From contig DAIDJQ010000090.1 in the NCBI GenBank assembly GCA_027451305.1, forward strand, positions 1-36,308: a DNA stretch of 36,308 nt, in the 5' to 3' direction. Below the pieces are notes generated by a model that saw nothing but the letters and a program-made list of their open reading frames with translations, was not told the DNA's origin and made no database searches. Source of the stretch: Cellulomonas sp. GTDB taxonomy: Bacteria; Actinomycetota; Actinomycetes; Actinomycetales; Cellulomonadaceae. Within the stretch, counting starts at the first letter, position 1. Each line of letters starts with the position of its first letter. Positions 1 through 9,347 of the stretch are shown one piece after another. Made by a program: the position numbers and the translations under genes.

Positions 1-1512
1 GGTGCGGCGGGGGACAGGTGGCCCGACGGTGCGGCGCAGGCGGTCGCGGCGTGCCTTCTCGGCGGGCGGGGAGCCGTCGTGGTGGTTCCGGACGGGCGGG
101 ACGTCGACCGTGTGATGACGGCGCTTGCCGCCGTCGGCGTCCCGGGGTGGACGTCTGGCGTCGTCGGCGGTGCGGTCCGGCTCACGGCCGAGGACGGTCC
201 CGCACGCCGCTACCGGGCGTTCCTGGCGGCCCTGCACGGGGACGCCCGGGTCGTCGTCGGGACCCGCGCCTCCGCGCTCGCCCCGGTCGCCGACCTCGGG
301 CTGGTGGTGTGCTGGGACGACGGAGACCCGCTGCACGCCGAGCCACGCGCCCCCTACCCGCACGTGCGCGAGGTGCTGGCCCTGCGGGCGGAGCTGGCGG
401 GCGCCGCCGCGATCTTCGGGGCGCACGGTCGTTCCGTCGAGGCGCAGGCGCTGGTTGACCGCGGCTGGGCCGCGCCGCTGGCGGCCGACCGGGCGGTGCT
501 GCGGGCCCGGACGCCCCGGGTCCGTGCGTTGACGTCCGTCGAGCTCGCTCGGGAGGGCGCCGCGGCGGCCGCACGGCTGCCGGCGCCGGCGTTCACGGCG
601 ATCCGCGCGGGGCTGGAGCGGGGCCCTGTGCTGGTGCAGGTACCGCGCGCCGGGTACGTGCCGGTCGTGGCATGCGGACGCTGCCGGGCCGCCGCCCGCT
701 GCGTGGTCTGCACCGGCCCGCTCGGGCTGAGCGGAGCGGACGCGGTGCCTGCCTGCACCTGGTGCGGGCGGCTCGCGACCGGGTGGCGCTGCCCGGAGTG
801 CGGGGGGAGCTCCGTCCGCTCGGTACGGGTGGGCTCGCAACGGACGGCCGAGGAGATCGGGCGCGCCTTCCCCGGGGCGACCGTGCGGATGTCCGGGGCG
901 AAGGCTGCCGGCGGAGTGCTGGCCGACGTCCCGGACCGGCCGGCGATCGTCGTCGCGACGCCCGGTGCGGAGCCGGTGGCACCGGCCGGATACGCGGTCG
1001 GCGTGCTGCTGGACGCGGCGGTCGCCAGCGCCGGCGACGGGCTCTCGGCGGAACCCGACGCCCTGCGGCGATGGCTCGCGGCCGCGGCACTGGTCCGGTC
1101 CGCCGACCAGGGGGGCGAGGTGCTGCTCGTCGGCGACGGCGCCGTGCGGCCCACTCAGGCGCTGGTGCGGTGGGACCCCGCCTGGCTGGCCGCTCGCGAG
1201 CTGGCCGAACGTGCCGAGCTGGACCTGCCGCCCGTGACCCGGGTGGCGACGGTCTCGGGCCCCCGCGACGCCGTCCAGCTCGTCGTCGACCGGGTGCGCG
1301 TGCCGGACGTGACGGTCTGGGGCCCCGTCGTCGTCCGGTCCGCCGCGGGCACCCCGCTCTCGCTGGACCCGGACGTCCGGACGATGCTCCGGGCGCCCCG
1401 GGCGCGGGGTGGCGAGCTGGCACGAGCGCTGGCTGCATCGCTGGCCGTGCGGAGCGCCCGCCGCGAGGGCGGTCAGGTACGGGTGCAGGTCGACCCGGCG
1501 GACGTGCTGTGA
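1..1512 (+). CDS. priA: Primosomal protein N' (PriA), helicase-degenerate actinobacterial type, 5' partial
   Basis: The reading frame is open from the first base, so the gene begins upstream; 503 residues and the stop are visible. PriA recognises stalled forks and reloads the replisome. A cluster of four CxxC-like pairs between about residues 225 and 275 (CGRC, CVVC, CTWC, CPEC) is the PriA zinc-binding region. The position of the usual DEEH helicase motif reads CWDDGDPLH, and the later helicase motifs are not recognisable. This is the state seen in actinobacterial PriA proteins, which are thought to lack helicase activity. The stop overlaps the next start (GTGA). The family call rests on the zinc motif layout, the C-terminal sequence and the following fmt-rsmB genes. 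Confidence 0.88.
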   Translation, partial: GAAGDRWPDGAAQAVAACLLGGRGAVVVVPDGRDVDRVMTALAAVGVPGWTSGVVGGAVRLTAEDGPARRYRAFLAALHGDARVVVGTRASALAPVADLGLVVCWDDGDPLHAEPRAPYPHVREVLALRAELAGAAAIFGAHGRSVEAQALVDRGWAAPLAADRAVLRARTPRVRALTSVELAREGAAAAARLPAPAFTAIRAGLERGPVLVQVPRAGYVPVVACGRCRAAARCVVCTGPLGLSGADAVPACTWCGRLATGWRCPECGGSSVRSVRVGSQRTAEEIGRAFPGATVRMSGAKAAGGVLADVPDRPAIVVATPGAEPVAPAGYAVGVLLDAAVASAGDGLSAEPDALRRWLAAAALVRSADQGGEVLLVGDGAVRPTQALVRWDPAWLAARELAERAELDLPPVTRVATVSGPRDAVQLVVDRVRVPDVTVWGPVVVRSAAGTPLSLDPDVRTMLRAPRARGGELARALAASLAVRSARREGGQVRVQVDPADVL

Positions 1513-2126
1513 CCGTCCCTGACACGCTGCTGCTCGACCTGGGCAACGTGCTGGTCCCGTGGGAGCCGCGACGGGCGTTCGACGGGCTGCTGAGCCCCGA
1601 CGAGGTGCAGAGGTTCTTCGACGACGTCGACTTCCCCGAGGTCAACCGCGCGCTGGACGCCGGCCGGGACTGGGCGGACGTCCGGGACCAGCTCGCCGCG
1701 CTGGGCCCGTGGTACGCGCACACCCTCGACCTGTACCTCGCGAACTTCCGCCGCACCCTGTCCGGCACGGTGCCCGGCATGGCGGACCTCGTCAGCGAGC
1801 TGCACGGCCTCGGCATCCGGATGCTCGGGCTGACCAACTGGTCGGCTGCGACGTTCCACCACGCCGTGCCGGCCGCCCCGTCGATCGCTCTGCTGGAGGA
1901 CGTGGTGGTGTCCGGGCGGGAGGGGCTCACCAAACCCGACCCCAGGATCTTCGCGCTGGTGGTCGAGCGGTTCGCGCTGGTGCCGGCGCGCACGCTGTTC
2001 GTCGATGACGCGCCCGCGAACGTCGCCGCCGCCCGTGCCCTGGGGATACCCGCCGTCGTGTTCACGGGCGCGCAGCCGTTGCGCGCAGACCTGCGCGCGC
2101 GGGGCCTGCCGGTGGCCGCCGCCTAG
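1509..2126 (+). CDS. HAD-superfamily hydrolase (subfamily IA-like)
   Basis: A 205-residue cytoplasmic phosphatase-type protein. Motif I is DLGNVLV with the presumed nucleophile at Asp10. Motif II is LTNWS, motif III is the Lys in TKPDPRIF, and motif IV is FVDDAPANV. The GTG start overlaps the priA stop by four bases (GTGA), which indicates translational coupling. The DxGNV form of motif I occurs in HAD proteins related to the epoxide-hydrolase N-terminal phosphatase and YihX-type sugar-phosphate phosphatases. The substrate cannot be read from the sequence. The gene sits between replication restart and initiator-tRNA formylation genes, and the context gives no function. Confidence 0.85.
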   Translation: MTVPDTLLLDLGNVLVPWEPRRAFDGLLSPDEVQRFFDDVDFPEVNRALDAGRDWADVRDQLAALGPWYAHTLDLYLANFRRTLSGTVPGMADLVSELHGLGIRMLGLTNWSAATFHHAVPAAPSIALLEDVVVSGREGLTKPDPRIFALVVERFALVPARTLFVDDAPANVAAARALGIPAVVFTGAQPLRADLRARGLPVAAA

Positions 2127-2129
2127 GAT
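2124..2129 (+). promoter_or_regulatory. -10 box of a leaderless promoter for fmt
   Basis: TAGGAT ends seven bases before the fmt GTG and fits the actinobacterial TANNNT -10. There is no ribosome binding site between the box and the start, so transcription would begin at or next to the GTG. No convincing -35 is visible. The box overlaps the stop codon of the HAD gene. Confidence 0.5.
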
Positions 2130-2136
2130 CGCTGCC

Positions 2137-3069
2137 GTGCGCCTGCTCTTCGCCGGGACCCCGGCTGCCGCAGTCCCCTCCCTCGAGGGCCTGCTCGCCT
2201 CCCGGCACGACGTGGTGGCCGTGCTGACCCGCCCCGACGCCCCCGCGGGGCGCGGCCGCACGCTCACCGCGAGCCCGGTCCGTTCGCTCGCCGAGAGCCA
2301 CGGTGTCGAGGTGCTCACCCCCCGTCGCTTGAGCGACGAGGCTTTCCGCACCCGGTTCGCCGAGCTCGGCGTCGACGCGGTCGCGGTCGTCGCCTACGGG
2401 GCGATCATCCCCGTCGACCTGCTCGCCGCCGTGCCGGACGGGTGGACCAACCTGCACTTCTCGCTGCTGCCGGCCTGGCGCGGGGCAGCGCCCGTGCAGC
2501 ACGCGGTGATCGCCGGCGACCAGGTCACCGGCGCCACCACGTTCCGGATCGAGGAGGGGCTGGACACCGGCCCGGTCTACGGCGTGCTCACCGAGACGAT
2601 CCGGCCCCGCGACACCGCCGGTGACCTGCTCGGCCGCCTGGCGCAGGCCGGTGCCGGGCTGCTGGTGCGGACGATGGACGGGATCGCCGACGGCGTGCTC
2701 GTCGCCGTGCCCCAGGAGCCGGACGGCGTGAGCCACGCACCGAAGCTCGGTCCCGAGGACGGCCGCGTGCGCTGGACGCACCCGGCGCACGCCGTGGACC
2801 GCCGCGTACGTGGCTGCACGCCGGAGCCGGGCGCGTGGACCACCCTGCCCGACGGCACTCGCATCGGCCTGGGTCCCGTGGTCCCGGTCGACGAGGTGCT
2901 GCCCGCAGGCGTGCTGGACGTCCGTCGTTCGGAGGTGCTGGTGGGCACCGGCAGCACCGCCGTCCGGCTGGGGACCGTGTCGGCCCCTGGCCGGCGGGCG
3001 ATGCCGGCCGCCGACTGGGCGCGCGGTGCGCGTCCGGCGCTCGGCACGGTGCTCGGGGGTGCGGCGTGA
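2137..3069 (+). CDS. fmt: Methionyl-tRNA formyltransferase
   Basis: A 310-residue enzyme that formylates Met-tRNAfMet with 10-formyl-tetrahydrofolate before initiation. The N-terminal formyltransferase fold begins [15 protein letters not shown]. The catalytic region has Asn105 and His107 followed by [11 protein letters not shown], and Asp143 lies in [10 protein letters not shown]. The C-terminal 100 residues are the OB-fold tRNA-binding domain. Length is normal. The GTG start at 2137 is chosen because the conserved N-terminus begins there and a -10-like TAGGAT precedes it by seven bases. The stop overlaps the rsmB GTG. fmt-rsmB pairing is common in bacteria. Confidence 0.96.
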   Translation: MRLLFAGTPAAAVPSLEGLLASRHDVVAVLTRPDAPAGRGRTLTASPVRSLAESHGVEVLTPRRLSDEAFRTRFAELGVDAVAVVAYGAIIPVDLLAAVPDGWTNLHFSLLPAWRGAAPVQHAVIAGDQVTGATTFRIEEGLDTGPVYGVLTETIRPRDTAGDLLGRLAQAGAGLLVRTMDGIADGVLVAVPQEPDGVSHAPKLGPEDGRVRWTHPAHAVDRRVRGCTPEPGAWTTLPDGTRIGLGPVVPVDEVLPAGVLDVRRSEVLVGTGSTAVRLGTVSAPGRRAMPAADWARGARPALGTVLGGAA

Positions 3070-4634
3070 GCGGCGAGACGGCCGGCGGCGCCCGCGGTCC
3101 GCGCGGCGGCGGCGAGCGGCGGTCGGACCGTGACCGACGCGACGCACAGGGCCGCCAGCGCGGTGCGGCCCGGGCCGAGGGTCGGACCAGCAGGTCCACG
3201 GCGGCACCGTCGCAACGCGCCCGTAGCGGGGACGCACCCCGCGCCGCCGCCCTGGAGACCTTGCGCGCGGTCGCCGAGTCCGACGCGTACGCCAACCTCG
3301 TGCTGCCGCCCCTACTGCGCCAGCGCCGGCTGCACGGCCGCGACGCCGCGTTCGCCACCGAGCTGACGTACGGCACCTTGCGCCTGCGCGGCCGGTACGA
3401 CGCGGTGCTGGCCCAGGTGGTCGACCGCGACCTCGACCGCCTCGACCCGATCCTGCTGGACCTGCTCCGGCTCGGCGCGCACCAGCTGCTCGGCATGCGG
3501 GTGCCGGTGCACGCAGCCGTCTCCGAGACCGTCGCGCTCGCCCGTGAGCACGCCGGCGCCGGCTCCGCCCAGCTCGTCAACGCCGTGCTGCGGAGGGTGT
3601 CCGAGCACCCGCTCGACACCTGGCTGCAGCGGATCGGCGACGCCGCCGATCCCACCGGGGAGGACGCGGCAGCCCGCCTGGCGGCCGTCGAGAGCCACCC
3701 GGCCTGGGTGGTGCGGGCGTTCCGCGAGGCCCTCGTCGGGCACGGGCGGACCGCCGACGAGCTGGTGGCCGCCCTGGAGGCCGACAACCGCGCCCCTGCC
3801 GTGACGCTCGTCGCCCGTCCGGGTCTCGTCTCGGTCCCCGAGCTGACCGCTCAGGTGACCGACCTGGCGCCCGGCACCCTGGCGAGGACGGCGGCCGTGC
3901 TGCGGGCCGGAGACCCGGGCGACGTCCGCGCGGTGCGCGACGGGCTCGCCGGCGTGCAGGACGAAGGCAGCCAGCTGGTGACCCTGGCGCTGGCCGCAGC
4001 CCCCGTGGAGGGCCGCGACGAACGCTGGCTGGACCTCGCGGCCGGTCCGGGCGGCAAGGCCGCCCTGCTCGCGGCGCTGGCTGCGCAGCGCGGCGCCCGG
4101 GTGGTCGCGAACGAGGTGCACCCGCACCGCGCGGAGCTGGTCCGGCAGTCGCTGCGAGCGGTCCCGCCGGCCGCGGTGGAGGAGGTCCGGGTCGGCGACG
4201 GCCGCGAGGTGGGTGACCAGGAGCCGGCCGGCTACGACCGGGTGCTGCTCGATGCGCCGTGCACCGGGCTGGGAGCGCTTCGGCGGCGCCCGGAGTCGAG
4301 GTGGCGACGCACCCCGGCAGACCTCGCCGCGCTCGGCGAGCTGCAGCGCGCGCTGCTGGTCTCGGCCCTCGAGGCGGTGCGCCCTGGCGGTGTCGTCGCC
4401 TACGTCACCTGCTCGCCGCACCTCGCCGAGACCACCCTCGTCGTCACGGACGCCCTCCGGGCGGCCGCACGTGCCGGCACCCCGGCGCAGGTGGTCGACG
4501 CCCGCAACGTGGTGCTCGGCCTGCTCCCGGCCGACGCTCCGGCGCCCGACCTGCCGGAGCGTCCCCAGGTGCAGCTGTGGCCGCACGTGCACGGCACGGA
4601 TGCGATGCACCTGACGCTGCTGCGACGGGACTGA
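3066..4634 (+). CDS. rsmB: 16S rRNA (cytosine-967-C5)-methyltransferase RsmB
   Basis: A 522-residue SAM-dependent methyltransferase of small-subunit rRNA. An N-terminal NusB-like helical RNA-binding domain spans about residues 58-190. The SAM loop LDLAAGPGG is near residue 320. DAPCTGLG holds Cys399 (motif IV, release cysteine) and VTCSPH holds Cys449 (motif VI, covalent nucleophile), the two-cysteine signature of RNA m5C methyltransferases. The first 58 or so residues are an Arg/Gly-rich extension not needed by the fold. A later start is possible, but the GTG at 3066 overlaps the fmt stop in the same style as other junctions here. Confidence 0.94.
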   Translation: MSGETAGGARGPRGGGERRSDRDRRDAQGRQRGAARAEGRTSRSTAAPSQRARSGDAPRAAALETLRAVAESDAYANLVLPPLLRQRRLHGRDAAFATELTYGTLRLRGRYDAVLAQVVDRDLDRLDPILLDLLRLGAHQLLGMRVPVHAAVSETVALAREHAGAGSAQLVNAVLRRVSEHPLDTWLQRIGDAADPTGEDAAARLAAVESHPAWVVRAFREALVGHGRTADELVAALEADNRAPAVTLVARPGLVSVPELTAQVTDLAPGTLARTAAVLRAGDPGDVRAVRDGLAGVQDEGSQLVTLALAAAPVEGRDERWLDLAAGPGGKAALLAALAAQRGARVVANEVHPHRAELVRQSLRAVPPAAVEEVRVGDGREVGDQEPAGYDRVLLDAPCTGLGALRRRPESRWRRTPADLAALGELQRALLVSALEAVRPGGVVAYVTCSPHLAETTLVVTDALRAAARAGTPAQVVDARNVVLGLLPADAPAPDLPERPQVQLWPHVHGTDAMHLTLLRRD

Positions 4635-4648
4635 CGGCGAGCACCTCC

Positions 4649-4654
4649 TACGCT
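4649..4654 (+). promoter_or_regulatory. -10 box of a leaderless promoter for rpe
   Basis: TACGCT ends six bases before the rpe GTG with no ribosome binding site between. It lies in the 26-base gap after rsmB. It fits TANNNT and predicts a transcript starting at the GTG. Confidence 0.5.
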
Positions 4655-4660
4655 GGCCAC

Positions 4661-5326
4661 GTGGCCGTGCGCATCAACCCCAGCATCCTGTCCGCCGACT
4701 TCGCCAACCTCGAGCGCGACCTCGGCGCGATCGCGACCGCCGACTACGCCCACGTCGACGTGATGGACCAGCACTTCGTGCCGAACCTCACCCTCGGCCT
4801 GCCGGTGGTGCGCCGCCTGGCACAGGTGTCGCCGGTGCCGCTGGACGTGCACCTGATGATCGAGGACGCCGACCGCTGGGCCCCCGAGTACGCGGCCGCC
4901 GGCGCCGCCTCCGTGACGTTCCACGCCGAGGCCGCCCAGGCGCCCGTGCGCCTGGCCCGCGAGCTGCGCAGCCGCGGCGTGCGGGCGGGCATCGCACTGC
5001 GCCCCGCGAGCCCGGTGGAGCCGTTGCTGGACCTGCTCGACGAGTTCGACATGGTGCTGGTCATGACCGTCGAGCCCGGGTTCGGCGGTCAGTCGTTCAT
5101 CGAGGGCACGCTGCCCAAGCTGCGCCGGCTGCGGCAGGCCGTCCGGGGCGCCGGAGCCGATACGTGGATCCAGGTGGACGGCGGCGTCTCCCGGGACACC
5201 ATCGGCCGCATCGCCCGGGCGGGGGCGGACACGTTCGTCGCCGGCTCGGCGGTGTACGGCGCGGAGGACGTCGCGACGGAGATCGCCGCGCTCCGGGAGC
5301 TCGCCGAGCCGTCGATCCAGGTGTGA
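4661..5326 (+). CDS. rpe: Ribulose-phosphate 3-epimerase
   Basis: A 221-residue TIM-barrel enzyme that interconverts D-ribulose 5-phosphate and D-xylulose 5-phosphate in the pentose phosphate pathway. Family motifs appear in order: [27 protein letters not shown] with metal-site His and catalytic Asp, [10 protein letters not shown], and QVDGGV with the second catalytic Asp. Length is normal. The start is GTG 4661; GTG 4667 would lose only two residues. Its product/substrate ribulose 5-phosphate is a riboflavin precursor, which fits its place just upstream of the rib operon, although the riboswitch separates the two. Confidence 0.96.
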   Translation: MAVRINPSILSADFANLERDLGAIATADYAHVDVMDQHFVPNLTLGLPVVRRLAQVSPVPLDVHLMIEDADRWAPEYAAAGAASVTFHAEAAQAPVRLARELRSRGVRAGIALRPASPVEPLLDLLDEFDMVLVMTVEPGFGGQSFIEGTLPKLRRLRQAVRGAGADTWIQVDGGVSRDTIGRIARAGADTFVAGSAVYGAEDVATEIAALRELAEPSIQV

Positions 5327-5367
5327 CCGCGCCTGTGGCATGATCGACGCAGCAAGTCGATTACGCA

Positions 5368-5501
5368 CACGTGCTCCGGGGTCGGTGCAATTCCGAGCCG
5401 GCGGTGACAGTCCGCGACCCGCGAGGTCCTCATCAGGACCGGACGGTTGACCTGGTGGAACTCCAGGACCGACGGTGAAAGTCCGGATGGGAGGAGACGT
5501 G
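5368..5501 (+). promoter_or_regulatory. FMN riboswitch (RFN element) of the riboflavin operon
   Basis: The conserved RFN segments appear in order: GGGGTCGGTGCAATTCCGA, CCGGCGGTGACAGTCC, the variable hairpin with GAGGTCCTCATCAGGACC, and GACGGTGAAAGTCCGGATGGGAGGAGA. The closing helix P1 pairs CACGT and CTCC (5368-5377, with one unpaired G) with GGAG and ACGTG (5493-5501). FMN binding to this element lowers expression of downstream rib genes by transcription termination or by hiding the ribosome binding site. An 84-base spacer to ribD follows. No T-rich terminator is visible there, so control of translation start is the likelier mode. Confidence 0.95.
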
Positions 5502-5585
5502 GCGGCGCGCGGCCGGTCCGCACGCCGTGCGGTTGGGTGAGCCCTGCCGTCAACCCCGGAGCCGTCGAGGCACCGGGAGGTGGGC

Positions 5586-6668
5586 ATGGCAGGCAGCGCC
5601 GAGACGACGACGAGCGACGTGCTCTCCTCCGACGTGACACCCACCGAGCTCGAGGCCATGCGTCGTGCGCTCGACCTCGCCCGTCGCGGACCCGCCCACG
5701 GGCCGAACCCTCGCGTCGGTGCCGTGCTGCTGGACGGGCGCGGGACGGTGCTCGCCGAGGGCTGGCACGCCGGCGCCGGCACGCCGCACGCGGAGGTCGC
5801 CGCGCTGACCGCAGCCGTCGCGCACGGTGCCGACGTGCACGGCGCGACAGCCGTGGTGACCCTGGAGCCGTGCGACCACACCGGCCGAACCGGGCCGTGC
5901 AGCCTCGCACTCATCGACGCAGGCGTGGCTCGTGTGGTCTACGCGGTCGCCGACCCGAACCCGGTCGCCGGCGGGGGAGCGGCCCGGTTGCGGTCCGCCG
6001 GCATCGACGTGGTGGAGGGCGTGCTGGCGGGCGCCGCACGCGAGCTGCTCGGGCCGTGGCTGCCCGCGGTGCGGTCCGGGCGGCCCTACGTCACCCTCAA
6101 GCTCGCGACCAGCCTGGACGGGCGCGTGGCGGCCGCGGACGGCACCAGCCGCTGGATCACCGGGTCGGTGGCGCGGCGCCACGCCCACGAGCTGCGGGCG
6201 GAGGTGGACGCGATCGTCGTCGGCACGGGGACCGCGCTGCAGGACGACCCGTCGCTGACCGCACGGACCGCGGACGGTGCGTTGACCGAGCACCAGCCGC
6301 TGCGCGTCGTCGTCGGCCACCGGCCCCTCCCGGCCGGTGCGCGGCTGCACGGCCCCGGCGGTCCGTTGGTCACCGTGGCCACGCACGACCCTGCCGAGGT
6401 GCTCGCCGAGCTGGCCGCCCGCGAGGTGCGGCACGTCCTGCTGGAGGGCGGTCCGACGCTGGCGGCCGCGTTCCTGCGTGCCCGGCTGGTCGACGAGGTC
6501 CACGCCTACGTCGCCCCGGTGCTGCTGGGTGCCGGCCTGCCTGCCGTGGCCGACCTCGGCATCTCGACCGTCGACGAGGCCCTGCGCCTGCACCCGCGTC
6601 AGGTGCTGCCGCTCGGCCCGGACGTGCTCCTGGTCGCGGACGCGGCCTGGGAAGGACCGGAGGACTGA
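5586..6668 (+). CDS. ribD: Bifunctional riboflavin biosynthesis deaminase/reductase RibD
   Basis: A 360-residue enzyme that performs deamination and then reduction of the pyrimidine intermediate made from GTP. The N-terminal cytidine-deaminase-like domain (about residues 20-150) has zinc and proton-transfer residues in HAEVAAL and PCDHTGRTGPC. The C-terminal reductase domain (about 155-355) begins RPYVTLKLATSLDGR and contains the NADPH-binding LLEGGPTLAAAF. ATG 5586 follows GGGAGG at a spacing of five bases; a GTG at 5580 is inside that ribosome binding site and is less likely. It is the first gene after the FMN riboswitch, and its stop overlaps the ribE start (TGATG). Confidence 0.95.
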   Translation: MAGSAETTTSDVLSSDVTPTELEAMRRALDLARRGPAHGPNPRVGAVLLDGRGTVLAEGWHAGAGTPHAEVAALTAAVAHGADVHGATAVVTLEPCDHTGRTGPCSLALIDAGVARVVYAVADPNPVAGGGAARLRSAGIDVVEGVLAGAARELLGPWLPAVRSGRPYVTLKLATSLDGRVAAADGTSRWITGSVARRHAHELRAEVDAIVVGTGTALQDDPSLTARTADGALTEHQPLRVVVGHRPLPAGARLHGPGGPLVTVATHDPAEVLAELAAREVRHVLLEGGPTLAAAFLRARLVDEVHAYVAPVLLGAGLPAVADLGISTVDEALRLHPRQVLPLGPDVLLVADAAWEGPED

Positions 6669-7291
6669 TGTTCACAGGGATCGTGGAGGAGATCGGCACC
6701 GCCGAGGCCCTCGAGCTCGGCGAGCCCGGACCGGACGGGCAGCGCGGTGCGCGGCTGACCGTCCGGGCACCCCTGGCCACCTCGGACGCCCACCTCGGCG
6801 ACTCGATCGCGGTGTCCGGCGTGTGCCTGACCGTCGTCGACCTGCCAGGTGACGGCACGTTCGCCGCCGACCTGCTGCCGGAGACGCTGCGACGGTCGGC
6901 TCTCGGAGACCTGGCGCCCGGCGACCCGGTGAACCTCGAGCGCTCGCTCCCGGTGGGTGGCCGGTACGGCGGGCACGTGGTGCAAGGGCACGTGGACGGC
7001 GTGGGCGTGGTGCGCACCCGCAGCGCCGGACCACGCTGGGACGACGTGGTGATCGGGCTGGACCCGGCGCTGGCCCGGTTCGTGGCCGAGAAGGGAGCGA
7101 TCGCCGTCGCGGGCGTCTCCCTGACGGTGACGGCCGCAGGGGCCGACGAGTTCGGCGTCTCCCTGATCCCCGCCACCCTGGCGGCGACGACCCTCGGCCG
7201 GCTCGAGGCCGGCTCCCGCGTGAACCTGGAGGTCGATGTGCTGGCGAAGTACACGGAACGGCTGCTGTCCACGGCAGGGGTGGCCCGGTGA
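6668..7291 (+). CDS. ribE: Riboflavin synthase alpha chain
   Basis: A 207-residue enzyme that dismutates two 6,7-dimethyl-8-ribityllumazines to riboflavin plus the diaminouracil precursor. It begins with the hallmark MFTGIVEEIG and contains two lumazine-binding barrels of about 95 residues each. The first has DSIAVSGVCLTVV and the second has GAIAVAGVSLTVT, with GGHVVQGHVDGVG joining them. Length is normal. Start and stop both overlap neighbours, so it is translated in series with ribD and ribBA. The symbol ribE follows actinobacterial use; E. coli calls this ribC. Confidence 0.95.
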   Translation: MFTGIVEEIGTAEALELGEPGPDGQRGARLTVRAPLATSDAHLGDSIAVSGVCLTVVDLPGDGTFAADLLPETLRRSALGDLAPGDPVNLERSLPVGGRYGGHVVQGHVDGVGVVRTRSAGPRWDDVVIGLDPALARFVAEKGAIAVAGVSLTVTAAGADEFGVSLIPATLAATTLGRLEAGSRVNLEVDVLAKYTERLLSTAGVAR

Positions 7292-8571
7292 CCGCCGTCG
7301 TGCTCGGCACCGTCGAGGAGGCCCTGGCCGAGCTCCGTGCCGGCAAGCCGGTGCTGGTCGTCGACAACCCGGACCGGGAGAACGAGGCGGACGTCATCCT
7401 CGCCGCGCAGTCCGCCACACCGGAGTGGGTGGCCTGGACCATCCGGCACTCGTCCGGCTACCTCTGCGCCCCGATGCCGGCGGCGCGGGCCGACGCCCTG
7501 GACCTGCCGATCATGGTGCCGCACAGCCAGGACGCCCGCCGCACCGCCTACACGGTCACGGTCGACGCGGCCGCCGGTGTGAGCACCGGTATCTCGGCCG
7601 CCGACCGCGCCAGGACGCTGCGGGTCCTCGCGGACCCGGCGTCCGGCCGGGGTGACCTGATCCGGCCCGGTCACGTGCTGCCGCTGCGGGCCGTGCCCGG
7701 AGGCGTGCTGCACCGCGGGGGCCACACCGAGGCCGCGGTGGACCTGTGCCGGCTGGCCGGCCTGGAGCCGGTGGCGGGCATCTGCGAGGTGGTGAACGAC
7801 GACGGCTCGATGGCCCGGCTGCCGCAGGCTGCGGCCCTGGCCGCCGAGGCGGGTCTCGTCATCATCACCATCGAGGAGATCGTCGAGTGGCGCCTGGCGC
7901 ACGACGACGGCATCGAGGCGGTGCCCGAGCCGCTGCGCCCCCGGGTCCAGGCGACCGAGAGCGCGTTCCTCCCGACCCGGTACGGCGACTTCCGGCTGCA
8001 CGGCTACCGCGACCTGCGCACGGGGGACGAGCACGTCGCCCTGGTGCCCGTCGCCGGGCTGTCCGAGCAGCCGGTGGTCCGGGTGCACTCGGAGTGCCTC
8101 ACCGGGGACGCGTTCGGCTCCGCACGGTGCGACTGCGGCCCGCAGCTGCACACGGCGCTCGAGCTGGCGGCGACCAGCGGCGGTGCCGTGGTCTACCTGC
8201 GCGGGCACGAGGGCCGCGGCATCGGCCTGCTCGCCAAGGTCGCCGCGTACGCGCTGCAGGACGAGGGTCGGGACACCGTCGAGGCGAACATCGACCTCGG
8301 CTGGCCCGCGGACCGGCGCGAGTACGGCGCCGCCGCCGCGATCCTCACGGATCTCGGCATCGAGCGGGTCACCCTGCTGACCAACAACCCGGCAAAGGTG
8401 GCGGGGTTGCGGGCCCATGGGATCGACGTCGTCGAGGTGCGCGGTCTCGAGGTCGGCCGGACCCCTCACAACGCCGCCTACCTGCGCACCAAGGCGACCG
8501 CGATGGGACATCTGCTGAACGGCGTGGACGGCACGGCCCCACAGGCACGAGTAGAGAAGGACGCCCGATGA
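7288..8571 (+). CDS. ribBA: Bifunctional DHBP synthase / GTP cyclohydrolase II
   Basis: A 427-residue fusion supplying both riboflavin precursors. The N-terminal RibB domain (about 1-205) converts ribulose 5-phosphate to 3,4-dihydroxy-2-butanone 4-phosphate. It carries [12 protein letters not shown] (acidic metal ligands) and GHTEAAVDL (catalytic His and Glu). The C-terminal RibA domain (about 210-420) opens the GTP ring. Its zinc cysteines are in [17 protein letters not shown], and its catalytic region has [13 protein letters not shown] and LLTNNPAK. Both halves keep their key residues and look active. GTG 7288 overlaps the ribE stop, and the stop overlaps ribH (ATGA). Confidence 0.95.
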   Translation: MTAVVLGTVEEALAELRAGKPVLVVDNPDRENEADVILAAQSATPEWVAWTIRHSSGYLCAPMPAARADALDLPIMVPHSQDARRTAYTVTVDAAAGVSTGISAADRARTLRVLADPASGRGDLIRPGHVLPLRAVPGGVLHRGGHTEAAVDLCRLAGLEPVAGICEVVNDDGSMARLPQAAALAAEAGLVIITIEEIVEWRLAHDDGIEAVPEPLRPRVQATESAFLPTRYGDFRLHGYRDLRTGDEHVALVPVAGLSEQPVVRVHSECLTGDAFGSARCDCGPQLHTALELAATSGGAVVYLRGHEGRGIGLLAKVAAYALQDEGRDTVEANIDLGWPADRREYGAAAAILTDLGIERVTLLTNNPAKVAGLRAHGIDVVEVRGLEVGRTPHNAAYLRTKATAMGHLLNGVDGTAPQARVEKDAR

Positions 8572-9059
8572 GCGGTGCCGGAGCACCCGAGCTGCACGTG
8601 GACGGCACCGGGCTGCGCGTGGTCGTCGTCGCCGCCAGCTGGCACACCACGGTCATGGACGGCCTGCTCGCAGGTTCCCTGCGGGCGCTGGCGGAGGCCG
8701 CGGTCGGCGAGGTCGACGTGGTCCGCGTCCCGGGCTCGTTCGAGCTGCCCGTCGCCGCACGCGCGGCCGCGATGTCCGGTGCGGACGCCGTGGTGGCGCT
8801 CGGCGTGGTCATCCGCGGCGGGACCCCGCACTTCGAGTACGTCTGCCAGGCCGCGACGAGCGGCCTCACGCAGGTGAGCGTCGACACCGGGGTGCCGATC
8901 GGGTTCGGCATGCTCACGTGCGACGACGAGCAGCAGGCCCTCGACCGCGCCGGCCTCCCCGGCTCGCGGGAGGACAAGGGTGCCGAGGCGGCCCAGGCCG
9001 CGGTGGCCACGGTCGTGGCGCTGCGCGCCCTGGACGGCTCGCGGTCCGGCGCCTGGTGA
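8568..9059 (+). CDS. ribH: 6,7-dimethyl-8-ribityllumazine synthase
   Basis: A 163-residue enzyme condensing the diaminouracil and DHBP into lumazine; the family forms pentamers or 60-subunit capsids. Substrate-site motifs are visible: [13 protein letters not shown] (the aromatic position usually W or F is Trp), [27 protein letters not shown] with the catalytic His, and [20 protein letters not shown]. The ATG overlaps the ribBA stop by four bases. It is the last gene under the FMN riboswitch; a new -10 box for hisE follows within five bases of the stop. Confidence 0.95.
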   Translation: MSGAGAPELHVDGTGLRVVVVAASWHTTVMDGLLAGSLRALAEAAVGEVDVVRVPGSFELPVAARAAAMSGADAVVALGVVIRGGTPHFEYVCQAATSGLTQVSVDTGVPIGFGMLTCDDEQQALDRAGLPGSREDKGAEAAQAAVATVVALRALDGSRSGAW

Positions 9060-9063
9060 CAAC

Positions 9064-9069
9064 TAGGCT
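9064..9069 (+). promoter_or_regulatory. -10 box of a leaderless promoter for hisE-hisG
   Basis: TAGGCT ends seven bases before the hisE GTG with no ribosome binding site between. It fits TANNNT and would uncouple hisE-hisG from FMN control of the rib operon. Confidence 0.5.
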
Positions 9070-9076
9070 CACCGCC

Positions 9077-9340
9077 GTGAAGACGTTCGAGTCCCTGTTC
9101 GCCGAGCTCTCGCAGAAGGCGGTCGACCGCCCCGAGGGCTCCGGTACGGTCGCCGAGCTGGACGGCGGCGTGCACACCATCGGCAAGAAGGTCGTCGAGG
9201 AGGCCGCCGAGGTGTGGATGGCCGCGGAGCACGAGTCCGACGAGCGCACCGCCGAGGAGATCTCCCAGCTCCTGTACCACCTGCAGGTGCTGATGCTGGC
9301 CCGCGGGCTGACGCTCGACGACGTCTACACCTACCTGTGA
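9077..9340 (+). CDS. hisE: Phosphoribosyl-ATP pyrophosphatase
   Basis: An 87-residue helical enzyme for the second step of histidine synthesis, hydrolysing PR-ATP to PR-AMP. It belongs to the MazG-like fold. Metal-binding glutamates lie in [18 protein letters not shown] and in [17 protein letters not shown]. Length is normal for stand-alone HisE. The GTG start at 9077 begins the conserved [11 protein letters not shown]-terminus and lies seven bases after TAGGCT. hisG starts seven bases after the stop, the usual actinobacterial hisE-hisG pair; the other his genes are not in the window. Confidence 0.93.
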   Translation: MKTFESLFAELSQKAVDRPEGSGTVAELDGGVHTIGKKVVEEAAEVWMAAEHESDERTAEEISQLLYHLQVLMLARGLTLDDVYTYL

Positions 9341-9347
9341 GGACCCC

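Noticed and set aside
593..8586. Long minus-strand open frames opposite priA to ribBA
   Set aside because: They mirror well-supported plus-strand genes and show the Arg/Pro/Ala/Gly-rich composition of antisense frames in high-GC DNA.
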